Positions 27,428 through 35,777 of a stretch of 64,000 nucleotides of DNA are shown piece after piece; position 1 is the first letter of the stretch, and every line of letters begins with the position of its first letter. The stretch is from Balneolaceae bacterium. Lineage in GTDB: Bacteria > Bacteroidota > Rhodothermia > Balneolales > Balneolaceae. The notes under the pieces are model-generated. The model saw only the letters and a program-made list of their open reading frames with translations. It was not told where the DNA came from and searched no databases. The stretch lies in the NCBI GenBank assembly GCA_017640665.1, contig JAEPQE010000005.1, positions 85,301 through 149,300 of the forward strand, given 5' to 3'. The translations under genes were made by a program, and so were the position numbers.

Positions 27428-29345
27428 CCAATCCCTCCACCGGAAGAATAATACTGAACAGTGAGCCTTCCCCTTCTTTACTTTTAAGGGTGATTTCCCC
27501 TTTATGAGCTTCCACAACCTTTTGCACTAAACTCAATCCTATTCCATTTCCCTTAACCTGGTCGTTCACGGGTTTCTCTCCCCTGAAAAAGGGTTTAAAT
27601 ATTTCTGATTGCTCCTTCTCTGGAATCCCAATCCCAAAATCCTGCACCTGAATTCTAAGCGCTTTACTCCCTTTTAAAAATTCATCGTTTACTTTCATGA
27701 AGATTTTCTTACTGGTCCCGCTAAACTTTATTGCGTTACTCATCAGGTTAGAAATACATAAAAATAGTGCATCAGGATCAGCGTAAATAGATTGCTGACT
27801 GGTATTAACGGAGTACTCCAAGTGCATCTCTTTTTCTTCGAGCAGGTGTCTGCTTTCTTCTTTGATGGAAGTAAAAAGTTCATCCAGATTTACCTGAGTA
27901 AAATGATAAATTCTTTTTCCTGTTTGAATGCCTGAAAACTCCATAATCTGGTCTACCATATCACTTAACCGGCGGCCTTCTTTTAGCATCAGGCTGGCAT
28001 ATTCTTTCTTCCGCTCTTCCGATTGAACCACTCCTTCGGTAAGGTTTTCTGCTGCAGACCGAATCACCGTGATTGGAGTTCGGAGTTCATGAGAAACCCC
28101 CGCTACGAATAACATTTGTTGCTCAGCTAAATCACGGGAGCGTTGAGAGAAGACCACAATCAACACCACACTTATTCCCAGAATAAAAAGAATTCCGAAG
28201 CTGATACCAAGATTTCGATTTCGGGTTTTATTTACGAATTCGTCCAAAGAACCCTCTCTGAAACTGAGCCAAAGCTGCCAGGGCGAGCTTGCCATAGATC
28301 CCTGCAGGTTTGAGGTAATGGTAGTATCTCTGGATTGTACACTCCATGAATTTGAGTCACGGGTTTTTACGCTGGATATACTCTTAGATAAAAAATGAGA
28401 CTGTATTTCATGCCCATCTCTTTGGACTGTATCAAAAGCTGATTCCTCAATAAAATTAAGCTTCCTTAGCCCGGTTTTTAAGCTTTCTGAAATGTTAGGA
28501 AACCTTACCCCCTCCGCAAAATTTGGTTCAGTCTGAAAAACAAGGATATTGCTGACACTAAATTTATCTAATGAACTTGTGAAATCCGGCGCTGGAATTT
28601 CATCTGAATCTCCTGAAGTGAAGTACACGGTTGAAGCCCCCTCATCTTTAATAAGACTAAGCGTGTACTGGTCGTCATAAGAATCTGAAAAATAGGTTCG
28701 AGCGATATCTGGAATTACATTCTCTTTTATTACGTCATCATCCAGCTTCAGGAGTACCACATCATCCAGCTGATCAACACTTAATTGTACTTCCACTTTT
28801 TGACCAAACTCTCTATTCGATACCTGAATCATATCCAGAAATTGAACCGGCACCGACATAAACGAAGGATCACCCAACTCAGGGTGAATTCGTAGCGAGA
28901 CTCTTTTGGATGCTGCACTTCCGTTATTTCTATCTATCCAGTTCTTTATTGAATTCGGGGGTGAGATTGGATTCAGGAGCGCGGGATCGGATGAGAATAA
29001 AAAAACCTCAGTTGGTTCTGTATCGGAAGTTTTAACTACAAATACCGAATCTAACAACTCAGGATAACTGCTATTTCCTATCCATGTAAGTAAGGCCTTA
29101 TTCAGCGCCGGTTTTAAGTCTTCATTAGGATCAGAAACCTGAACCCGGAATGTTTGTCCCAACTCAGCAAATACTTCATTAAAGTCGGCAACAAAGTTCT
29201 CTGACGCTGCCGAGAGATTTTCCTCCAGTCTTTCTTTCTCAGCATCGCTTACGCTTCCCAACCAATGGTATTGCAGAACCGCCAGAGAAACCAACGCAAC
29301 CACCATCACTCCCAGAAAACTGTATGTATACATAGTGTTCTTCAC
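27417..29345 (-). CDS. Membrane sensor histidine kinase
   Basis: 642 residues. One N-terminal helix (about 5-25), a large extracytoplasmic sensor region (about 30-372) and a second helix (about 375-397). HisKA follows with phospho-His419 in VSHELRTPIT, then HATPase_c with N box NLMSNAIKF, G1 DFGIGIPE and G2 GNGIGLSLVQKVV. The sensor region has no family I recognise. The gene is upstream of and overlaps the response regulator, and is divergent from the PDZ/NEW3/ABC cluster that the pair likely controls. Confidence 0.93.
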   Translation of the reverse strand: MKNTMYTYSFLGVMVVALVSLAVLQYHWLGSVSDAEKERLEENLSAASENFVADFNEVFAELGQTFRVQVSDPNEDLKPALNKALLTWIGNSSYPELLDSVFVVKTSDTEPTEVFLFSSDPALLNPISPPNSIKNWIDRNNGSAASKRVSLRIHPELGDPSFMSVPVQFLDMIQVSNREFGQKVEVQLSVDQLDDVVLLKLDDDVIKENVIPDIARTYFSDSYDDQYTLSLIKDEGASTVYFTSGDSDEIPAPDFTSSLDKFSVSNILVFQTEPNFAEGVRFPNISESLKTGLRKLNFIEESAFDTVQRDGHEIQSHFLSKSISSVKTRDSNSWSVQSRDTTITSNLQGSMASSPWQLWLSFREGSLDEFVNKTRNRNLGISFGILFILGISVVLIVVFSQRSRDLAEQQMLFVAGVSHELRTPITVIRSAAENLTEGVVQSEERKKEYASLMLKEGRRLSDMVDQIMEFSGIQTGKRIYHFTQVNLDELFTSIKEESRHLLEEKEMHLEYSVNTSQQSIYADPDALFLCISNLMSNAIKFSGTSKKIFMKVNDEFLKGSKALRIQVQDFGIGIPEKEQSEIFKPFFRGEKPVNDQVKGNGIGLSLVQKVVEAHKGEITLKSKEGEGSLFSIILPVEGLDVG

Positions 29346-29384
29346 GTTCTAAAATTACCTCCTTTTGAGACCATAAAAAAAGTT

Positions 29385-29431
29385 TTAACCCTGATTTAAC
29401 ATCCTTAACAAAGTTTTTGCGAGTGCTTAAC
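29385..29431. promoter_or_regulatory. Four TTAAC direct repeats in divergent promoter region
   Basis: TTAAC occurs at 29385-29389, 29396-29400, 29405-29409 and 29427-29431, all in the same orientation, with start-to-start spacings of 11, 9 and 22 bp. OmpR/PhoB-type regulators bind tandem repeats near 11-bp periodicity (for example TTAACA-like boxes of Gram-positive PhoP). The repeats lie between the kinase start (29345) and the PDZ gene start (29493), so autoregulation and control of the PDZ/ABC cluster are both plausible. Inference from pattern only. Confidence 0.45.
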
Positions 29432-29492
29432 AACTCCTAAGCTCAGCTTTCGAATATTGGCCCCGAATTAAATGAACAACCAAATTCGAGAC

Positions 29493-30221
29493 ATGAAATC
29501 GCTAAAACTATCTGTATTAATTTTACCCTTATTCTTCTTTTTCCCCTCCCTTTCTGAAGCTCAACAAATGCAGCGGATGGAGTTCGATGCCAGTACCAGC
29601 ATGATGTTGCAGGAATTTCAAGCCATGTTAGTTTTCGAGAACGATGAAATCGCTGTTCGGATGCGTATGGGTGGCGGAGAAGCTGAAGAAGGGGTTGATC
29701 GTCTGGAACAAGGCGATGTAATCCTGATGATGAACGGCAAACGCGCTACCGATATTGAAACTCTCCGGTCGATTTATGAAAGCGTGGAAGCAGATCAGGA
29801 AATAAAAATTGGTGTTCGCAGAGGTAATGAGCGCTTTATACTGAATGCAATAAAAGGTGATGTGCCCGAAGGTGGTCCCCGGATGATGATGACTTTTGAT
29901 ACGGATGACGGACCTCCCCCTGCGATTGTCCCTGAATTGGGAGCTATGCTGGCCGACCGTGACGGTAGTGTGGTGCTTGAAAGGGTAATCCCTCCAATTC
30001 AGCCGGAAGAACTAAAAGCTTTTGAGATAGAAGGTTACACAATCAAAGAATTAAATGGAGATAAGCCTGAAAATGCCGATCAGGTGCGTCAAACTTTGGA
30101 AGCATTGGAAGTTGGTGCAGAAATCTCGATCACCTTAGAAAAGGATGGTGATGAGAAAAACATTGTGTTCACAAAACAAGAACCACGTGGTGCTTTCAGC
30201 ATCTCAACGGATAACAACTGA
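29493..30221 (+). CDS. Secreted protein with two PDZ-like domains
   Basis: 242 residues from the ATG at 29493, which begins the signal peptide (ending SLSEAQQ); an ATG at 29472 adds seven residues. Two PDZ-like units: about 60-120 (GVDRLEQGDVILMMNGKRAT, then VRRGNERF) and about 150-225 (IEGYTIKELNGDKPENADQV, ISITLEKDGDEK). No protease domain is attached, so it is probably an adaptor or chaperone in the periplasm. It ends 3 nt before the NEW3-like gene and begins the cluster that continues to the ABC transporter. Confidence 0.82.
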   Translation: MKSLKLSVLILPLFFFFPSLSEAQQMQRMEFDASTSMMLQEFQAMLVFENDEIAVRMRMGGGEAEEGVDRLEQGDVILMMNGKRATDIETLRSIYESVEADQEIKIGVRRGNERFILNAIKGDVPEGGPRMMMTFDTDDGPPPAIVPELGAMLADRDGSVVLERVIPPIQPEELKAFEIEGYTIKELNGDKPENADQVRQTLEALEVGAEISITLEKDGDEKNIVFTKQEPRGAFSISTDNN

Positions 30222-30224
30222 TTT

Positions 30225-31724
30225 ATGAAACGGCTATCCCCTTTATTTTTCATTTTTCTGTTTTCCGCCCTTATGATCTCTGAGTCAGCTCTGGCTCAGA
30301 GCCCATTTCCAAATGCAAGAGATGATAGTTACCCTTTATTGGGCTTGAAAAGAGCCAAAAGCTCTTATGATCGTGCTCAGAGTGAACTATCCCGAAAAGA
30401 AGAGCTGTACAAAAAGAAACTAATCTCTCCCGAAGAGTATGAAACGGCTGTAAATTCGTTTGAAGATGCTGAAGTAAACTATCAGCAATCGTTGCTGGTG
30501 CTTCTCTTTGAGCAGCAGTTTGTGAGCATAAAGCGTGCGGTGAAATCGCAGGACGAGAATTCCAAGAAACGAATTCGTGTAACCCTTGAGAATACTTCCA
30601 GCGCTAATGCAGAATTCGCTCAAATTGTAAATATGGAGGATGAACTTTTCCGGTCTCTTCAACCAGATGTAATCCATAACATCTATGTATCGCTAAGTAA
30701 CGACGATGGCGCAATCATAAGCTCTCCTTATGAGATAAAACTTGAGGAACTACGGAGTGGTGCTCCTGAAACGGTTGAATTTGAAATGCTTCAGGATCTG
30801 GACGAAGTCACCGTCAATATCATTTACGGAAACGGATCATCCCGAAATCCTAAAGTTTTTCTGGAAAAAGACGCTTCAGCTAACCGTGTATTAATTCAAT
30901 CTGAACGATTTTCCCAAGAAATTGAACTCGGCAATAATGCCACTTTTGGGTTAGGATTGGAGCTTTTTAGTGGATTAAATGACACCTACAAGCTTGAAGT
31001 TTTGAACCTCCCTTCATCTGTTACCCGTTACTTTTCTGAGCAGGGAGCTTCCGGGCGAATCAGCCAGATCAAATTCACAGAAAGCAAGAATAACATCTCA
31101 GCAAATCTGGATATCGCACTTCCTGACCGTCCTACGGATGATGTACCAATGGATGAACCCATCAGTTTCTATGTGGTAGCCTTGCCTGTTAATCAGCTTG
31201 CAGAAGTAAATCCCCGTTTGAATGAGAATTGGACTGAGGCGGAAATTGAAGCACTGAATGCAGGATACGTCCGACTTGAGATGATTCCCCGGGGAGTAGG
31301 TCGTTTAGTGATTAAAGCTCCTCAATTATATAATGAAGCTGATAGCGAAGGTGCTGTCGAATTTACTTTTCGTGTGGTAAACGAAGGCTCTCGCAGACTA
31401 GATAATATTGAATTTGAGCTGGATGCTCCCTTTGAATGGGAAAAACGCATTGAACCTGCCATCATCTCTGAACTCGATATTCGCGAAGAACAAACTGTAA
31501 GGCTTTTCCTCACTCCTCCAGCCGACGTTAGTGTGGGCCGATACGAAACCCGTATGCGTTCAACTTCGCTTTCTGATAGCCAACCGGTAAACGCTGAGGA
31601 CAAAACCTTTACTGTGCAAATTGCAGCCCAAGCCAATGTACTTGGTACAACGCTGATCCTTTTCCTGATTATAGGATTGGTAGGCGGGCTCGTCTTCTTC
31701 GGAATTAAACTTTCGAGGAAGTAA
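30225..31724 (+). CDS. NEW3-like membrane-anchored extracytoplasmic protein
   Basis: 499 residues with a signal peptide (ends ALAQS). A helical hairpin or coiled coil at about 42-90 (KSSYDRAQSELSRKEELYKKK, EEYETAVNSFEDAEVNYQQ) recalls TolC or adaptor hairpins. Beta-rich Ig-like domains fill 100-470, the last matching the NEW3 (COG1470) style: FTFRVVNEGSRRLDNIEFEL and VRLFLTPPADVSVGRYETR. A single C-terminal helix (about 474-496) with basic end KLSRK anchors it in the inner membrane. It stands between the PDZ gene and the ABC genes and may be the periplasmic arm of that transporter. Confidence 0.75.
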   Translation: MKRLSPLFFIFLFSALMISESALAQSPFPNARDDSYPLLGLKRAKSSYDRAQSELSRKEELYKKKLISPEEYETAVNSFEDAEVNYQQSLLVLLFEQQFVSIKRAVKSQDENSKKRIRVTLENTSSANAEFAQIVNMEDELFRSLQPDVIHNIYVSLSNDDGAIISSPYEIKLEELRSGAPETVEFEMLQDLDEVTVNIIYGNGSSRNPKVFLEKDASANRVLIQSERFSQEIELGNNATFGLGLELFSGLNDTYKLEVLNLPSSVTRYFSEQGASGRISQIKFTESKNNISANLDIALPDRPTDDVPMDEPISFYVVALPVNQLAEVNPRLNENWTEAEIEALNAGYVRLEMIPRGVGRLVIKAPQLYNEADSEGAVEFTFRVVNEGSRRLDNIEFELDAPFEWEKRIEPAIISELDIREEQTVRLFLTPPADVSVGRYETRMRSTSLSDSQPVNAEDKTFTVQIAAQANVLGTTLILFLIIGLVGGLVFFGIKLSRK

Positions 31725-31820
31725 AGTAGTGATGTTCCGACAATTAAATACTAAAAGTAAAATCACAGTTTCTAAAAATAACCTTCAATTAGGGATTAAG
31801 AATTTTGAATAAACACTGTT

Positions 31821-31904
31821 TGTCATATCGAGCGAAGCGAGATATCTAAAATGATCGTAAACATTTATAGCCCTTTAGACTTCTCATATTCATTCGAAGT
31901 GACA
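31821..31904. repeat. Intergenic TGTCAT...TGACA repeat element, copy 1
   Basis: Begins TGTCATATCGAGCGAAGCGA and ends with CTCATATTCATTCGAAGTGACA; the outermost TGTCA/TGACA are inverted. The last 28 bases (31877-31904) match 51372-51399 at 23 of 28 positions. Similar elements lie at 38957-39081 and 46572-46644. It separates the NEW3-like gene from the ABC ATPase. Confidence 0.6.
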
Positions 31905-31946
31905 AAAAATCGAAATTCATAATCCTGCATTCAAAATTTCATAATC

Positions 31947-32732
31947 ATGAATAACGAAACCATTAAACAAGCCCCTTTGCTGGAAGCAAGAAACCTCACC
32001 AAGGTGTATGAAGATGGCGTAAAAGCACTCGATAATCTTCAGTTAAGAGTACACCCAGGCGAAATTTTTGCCATGCTCGGTGGGAACGGCGCTGGAAAAA
32101 CCACAACCATTAATCTGTTTCTGGATTTCATACAACCCACAAGTGGTCATGCTTTTATTAATGGAATCGATGCTAATGCCGACCCTCTTGAAGCCAAGAA
32201 AAATGTGGCGTTTGTCTCCGAAAACGTGCAGCTCTATCCCAACTTTACCGCTATGCAGAATGTAGATTTCTTTGTTCGACTGGGAGGACGACATCAATAC
32301 AAGAGAAGTGATTATGAAGCCGCGTTGGTCCGTGTAGGTTTACAACGGGAAGCCTTTGATAAGAAGTTGAAAGACTTCTCGAAAGGGATGCGCCAAAAGT
32401 GTGGCATTGCAATCGCTATCCTTAAAGACGCCCCTGCTATTCTCCTTGATGAGCCTACATCCGGGCTTGACCCAAAAGCCGGGAAAGAATTCACCCGACT
32501 TGTCGGTGATTTACGTGATGAAGGTAAGGCTATTCTTATGAGTACCCACGACATCTTTCGTGCTAAAGAAATCTCTGATCATGTAGGCATTTTGAATGGA
32601 GGAGTACTGGTAGCCCAAAAAACTAATGCCGAGTTGAAAGGAGTGAATCTGGAACAGCTCTATGTAGAATACATGGCTGGATATATGGAAGAAACTCTGG
32701 AAACCGGACCTCTTACCAACAACCTCACTTAA
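31947..32732 (+). CDS. ABC transporter ATP-binding protein
   Basis: 261 residues, one nucleotide-binding domain. Walker A GGNGAGKTTTIN, signature FSKGMRQKCGIAIAIL, Walker B AILLDEPTSGLDP and H-loop LMSTHDIFRAKEISDH are all intact, so it is an active ATPase of the ABC-2/drug-export type. The two following genes encode paralogous permeases, giving an ATPase plus heterodimeric membrane part. A 222-bp gap with a repeat element separates it from the NEW3-like gene, so it might have its own promoter. Confidence 0.93.
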   Translation: MNNETIKQAPLLEARNLTKVYEDGVKALDNLQLRVHPGEIFAMLGGNGAGKTTTINLFLDFIQPTSGHAFINGIDANADPLEAKKNVAFVSENVQLYPNFTAMQNVDFFVRLGGRHQYKRSDYEAALVRVGLQREAFDKKLKDFSKGMRQKCGIAIAILKDAPAILLDEPTSGLDPKAGKEFTRLVGDLRDEGKAILMSTHDIFRAKEISDHVGILNGGVLVAQKTNAELKGVNLEQLYVEYMAGYMEETLETGPLTNNLT

Positions 32733-32743
32733 AATGTTAATCG

Positions 32744-32790
32744 TTATTCGTTATTCGATCCCGATTAACGAATAACAAATCACGAATAAC
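32744..32790. repeat. TTATTCG inverted/direct repeat cluster between ABC genes
   Basis: Tandem TTATTCG-TTATTCG (32744-32757) pairs with CGATTAACGAATAA (32762-32775) with one mismatch in 14 bp and a 4-nt loop. A further CGAATAACG follows at 32783-32791, reaching the first base of the permease start codon. No T run follows, so it is not a terminator. A related run (GTTACTCATAACTCGTAATTC) precedes the second permease. Confidence 0.6.
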
Positions 32791-32791
32791 G

Positions 32792-34204
32792 ATGTTCAAA
32801 CTCATATTTCTCAAAGAACTTAAAGAGATCATCCAAAGCAGTCGTTTTACAATAAGCTTTGCGGTATGCTCGGTGCTCATCATACTCTCCTTTTTTATGG
32901 GGGCACAAAATTATCTTTCCAGCAAAGCTCAGTACGAAGCTGCAGTTCAGGAAAACCGTAATCAAATTGCTGCCAATACAGAATGGATGATGGTAGATCA
33001 TACTATTACGCTTCCTCCACAACCTTTGATGGCTCTTGTAAATGGTATTTCTAACGACATCGGAAGAAATATTGAAATGAGTGGCCGGGGAGAACTCCGT
33101 GCAGATAACACCCGGTTTAACGACGAGCCAATTTTTGCAATTTTCAGATTTATGGATTTGGAATTCATTTTCGGAATTGTGCTATCATTGTTTGCTATCA
33201 TCTTTGCCTACGATGCCATCAATGGAGAAAAAGTAAGCGGAACGCTTAAATTGTGTTTTGCAAATTCTGTCTCACGTGCGGCTTTTATTGGAGGTAAACT
33301 GGCAGGTTCTTTCGTTGGATTAAGTACAGCTTTATTAATTCCGATGTTGATTGGCTGTGCGCTTTTACCTCTATTAGGCATTCAATTATCTGCTGATGAG
33401 TGGACGCGGCTGGGATTAATCATTTTCTCGGGCTTAGCTTACTTTGGCTTATTCCTCGCGCTCGCAATAAGTGTTTCAGCCATCACTTCGCGGCCTTCTA
33501 ATTCTTTTTTGATTGGTCTTGTAGTATGGATTTTCGCAGTACTGATTGTACCACGTTCTTCTGTTCTTATTTCGGGGAGGTTGGTTGAAGTACCTAATGT
33601 GGATGAAATTACCGCCCAAAAAAACAGGTATAGAATTCAACTGTTTGAGGAAGATCGTCCCAAAATGGAAAACTTCAGTGTACCTGAAGGGACTGAACCT
33701 TCTGAAGTAATGACAGCTTTCAGTTCTTTTATGGGTGAGCTTTCATCAGCTCGCCAGGAAAAAATTGATGCTTTTACCGAACGAATAAATGAAGAATTCG
33801 AAAACAAAAGGCGGCGGCAGGAAGAAGTAGCTCTTGGGCTTTCCAGGATATCTCCTACTTCTGTGTTCACTTTAGCATCAACTGAATTGGCAGGGACTTC
33901 GCTGCAACTCCAAAACCGATTCATGGATTCAGCAAATGAGTACCAAAATGTATATGGAAACTTCATGACAGAGAAAACCGGTCAGAATCAGGGCGGTGGA
34001 TTCAGAATGATTATGGTGACTGATGAAGATCAGGAAGAGCCCGAAAATCTGGATCCGGATGAAATGCCTCAATTTGAATATGCAAAAGCCACTGTTGAAG
34101 AAGCGACTGCTAATAGCATTCTGGATATGGGACTTCTCATACTCTTCAATATCATCTTCTTTGGAGGAGCCTTCGCCGCTTTTCTGAGGTATGATTTAAG
34201 GTAA
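32792..34204 (+). CDS. ABC-2 type permease, subunit 1
   Basis: 470 residues. N-terminal helix (about 17-40), a long extracytoplasmic segment, then helices at about 120-145, 165-195, 205-230 and 235-255, a second long soluble stretch (about 265-435) and a last helix before AFLRYDLR. YDAINGEKVSGTLKLCFANSVSR is the conserved cytoplasmic coupling region of NosY/ABC-2 permeases. It is paralogous to the next gene, which shares the coupling segment and the C-terminal FLRYD end. Substrate unknown. It is the second gene of the ABC set. Confidence 0.88.
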   Translation: MFKLIFLKELKEIIQSSRFTISFAVCSVLIILSFFMGAQNYLSSKAQYEAAVQENRNQIAANTEWMMVDHTITLPPQPLMALVNGISNDIGRNIEMSGRGELRADNTRFNDEPIFAIFRFMDLEFIFGIVLSLFAIIFAYDAINGEKVSGTLKLCFANSVSRAAFIGGKLAGSFVGLSTALLIPMLIGCALLPLLGIQLSADEWTRLGLIIFSGLAYFGLFLALAISVSAITSRPSNSFLIGLVVWIFAVLIVPRSSVLISGRLVEVPNVDEITAQKNRYRIQLFEEDRPKMENFSVPEGTEPSEVMTAFSSFMGELSSARQEKIDAFTERINEEFENKRRRQEEVALGLSRISPTSVFTLASTELAGTSLQLQNRFMDSANEYQNVYGNFMTEKTGQNQGGGFRMIMVTDEDQEEPENLDPDEMPQFEYAKATVEEATANSILDMGLLILFNIIFFGGAFAAFLRYDLR

Positions 34205-34253
34205 AAACCGTTACTCATAACTCGTAATTCTTCATTCTTAAATCAATATCGCC

Positions 34254-35720
34254 ATGCTATCCATACTTGTACAAAAGGAGCTCAAAAACATTTTACTGAG
34301 TCCCAAATTCTTCGCCACTTTTCTAGTGTGTTCCATCCTGATTCTTATCAGTGTATTTATCGGTATTAATGAATACAAGAACTCAGTTGTTCAGTTCGAA
34401 ACCAACCAACTCATTGCCCAGCAGGATGTTGAGCAAGCCAGTAGCTGGATGCAGGTTAGAAACATCGCTCACCGCAAGCCTACTCCGATGCAAATCTTTG
34501 TTTCCGGTTTACACTTCGATGTAGGTCGACTATCCGGCATTTCTACTTTCAATGATGTAAAACTGGTTCGCAGCCCTTATTCCGATGAGACTTTGTTTGC
34601 TATCTTTCGCTTTATAGATTTTGCTTTTATTGTTCAGGTTGTGCTTTCCCTATTCGCCATTCTATTCACCTATGATGCTATCAATGGAGAAAGGGAAAAC
34701 GGCACTCTAAAGTTAGCTTTCTCCAATCCGGTTTCAAGAGTTCAATACTTATTTGCAAAATTTACCGGAACCTGGCTCGGATTAATTGTACCTCTTTTAA
34801 TCCCCATTTTAATCGGACTACTGCTTCTTATACTTTCCGGTGTTCCCGTAACTTCGTCCGACTGGATAAGTATTGGCAGTCTGATTGCGCTTTCACTTCT
34901 ATACATTACTTTTTTTATTGGCATAGGTCTTTTCATATCCGCAATTACACGAAAATCCTCTCTCTCCTTCCTGCTGCTATTAGTGATCTGGATTAGTGGA
35001 GTTTTGATCCTTCCAAGGATGGGAGTTATGGCAGCAGGTCAGCTGGTTTCCATCGAATCAGTGGCACAACTGGAAGCTAAACAAGAAGCCTTTGAGAGAG
35101 CTAGGTGGGAAGATTATTCCGCAGAAATTTCTGAAACATGGCAAGCCCGAAACCAGGAAATGGAGGGTATGGACGAAGATGAACGACGGGCTTACCGGGA
35201 TGAAAAAGAATGGGAGTGGCTGGAAGTTGACGATGCTGCCCGAAAGCGGGTACAGTCAGACATCATCGAGAATAATCGAATGCTTATGGAAGAGTCTCAG
35301 AACAAAAAGAAGGTTCAGGAACAACTCGCTTTTAATTTAGCGCGCATTTCTCCGGTGTCATCATTCCGGCTGGCAGCTATGAATCTGGCTGGAACAGACA
35401 TTGATCTTAAACGTCGTTATGAAGAAAGTATGCGCCGATATAAAGATGATTTCACCGAATTTACTCAGAAAAAGCAGGCTGAAAGCGGTAACTCAGGAGG
35501 ATTCCGGATTGAGGTAGATTCTAATGAGGGAGTTAAACTCGATTTTGGGAGAAATGATCAAACGCTCGACACAAGTGAAATGCCTCAATATTCAGCGCCG
35601 ATTGTGCAGGCTGGTACAACTCTTGGTAATAGCATCCTCGATTTTGGATTACTCATTGTGTTCATCATCGCCACGTTCGGAGGAAGTTTCCTGGCTTTTT
35701 TAAGATATGATATGAGATAA
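34254..35720 (+). CDS. ABC-2 type permease, subunit 2
   Basis: 488 residues, same topology as the preceding permease and clearly homologous (AIFRFIDFAFIVQVVLSLFA against AIFRFMDLEFIFGIVLSLFA; YDAINGERENGTLKLAFSNP). The central soluble region is rich in Glu, Arg and Trp (WEDYSAEISETWQARNQEME) and is probably helical. The two presumably form a heterodimer driven by the ATPase. A strong terminator follows 10 nt after the stop and closes the cluster. Confidence 0.88.
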   Translation: MLSILVQKELKNILLSPKFFATFLVCSILILISVFIGINEYKNSVVQFETNQLIAQQDVEQASSWMQVRNIAHRKPTPMQIFVSGLHFDVGRLSGISTFNDVKLVRSPYSDETLFAIFRFIDFAFIVQVVLSLFAILFTYDAINGERENGTLKLAFSNPVSRVQYLFAKFTGTWLGLIVPLLIPILIGLLLLILSGVPVTSSDWISIGSLIALSLLYITFFIGIGLFISAITRKSSLSFLLLLVIWISGVLILPRMGVMAAGQLVSIESVAQLEAKQEAFERARWEDYSAEISETWQARNQEMEGMDEDERRAYRDEKEWEWLEVDDAARKRVQSDIIENNRMLMEESQNKKKVQEQLAFNLARISPVSSFRLAAMNLAGTDIDLKRRYEESMRRYKDDFTEFTQKKQAESGNSGGFRIEVDSNEGVKLDFGRNDQTLDTSEMPQYSAPIVQAGTTLGNSILDFGLLIVFIIATFGGSFLAFLRYDMR

Positions 35721-35730
35721 TAAGATTGGT

Positions 35731-35764
35731 AAGAGATAGGTATTGAGTTACCTATCTCTTTTAA
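35731..35764 (+). terminator. Rho-independent terminator closing the ABC cluster
   Basis: AAGAGATAGGTA (35731-35742) and TACCTATCTCTT (35749-35760) form a perfect 12-bp stem with a 6-nt loop, ending in a short T run. Confidence 0.9.
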
Positions 35765-35777
35765 AACTACAATCGTT

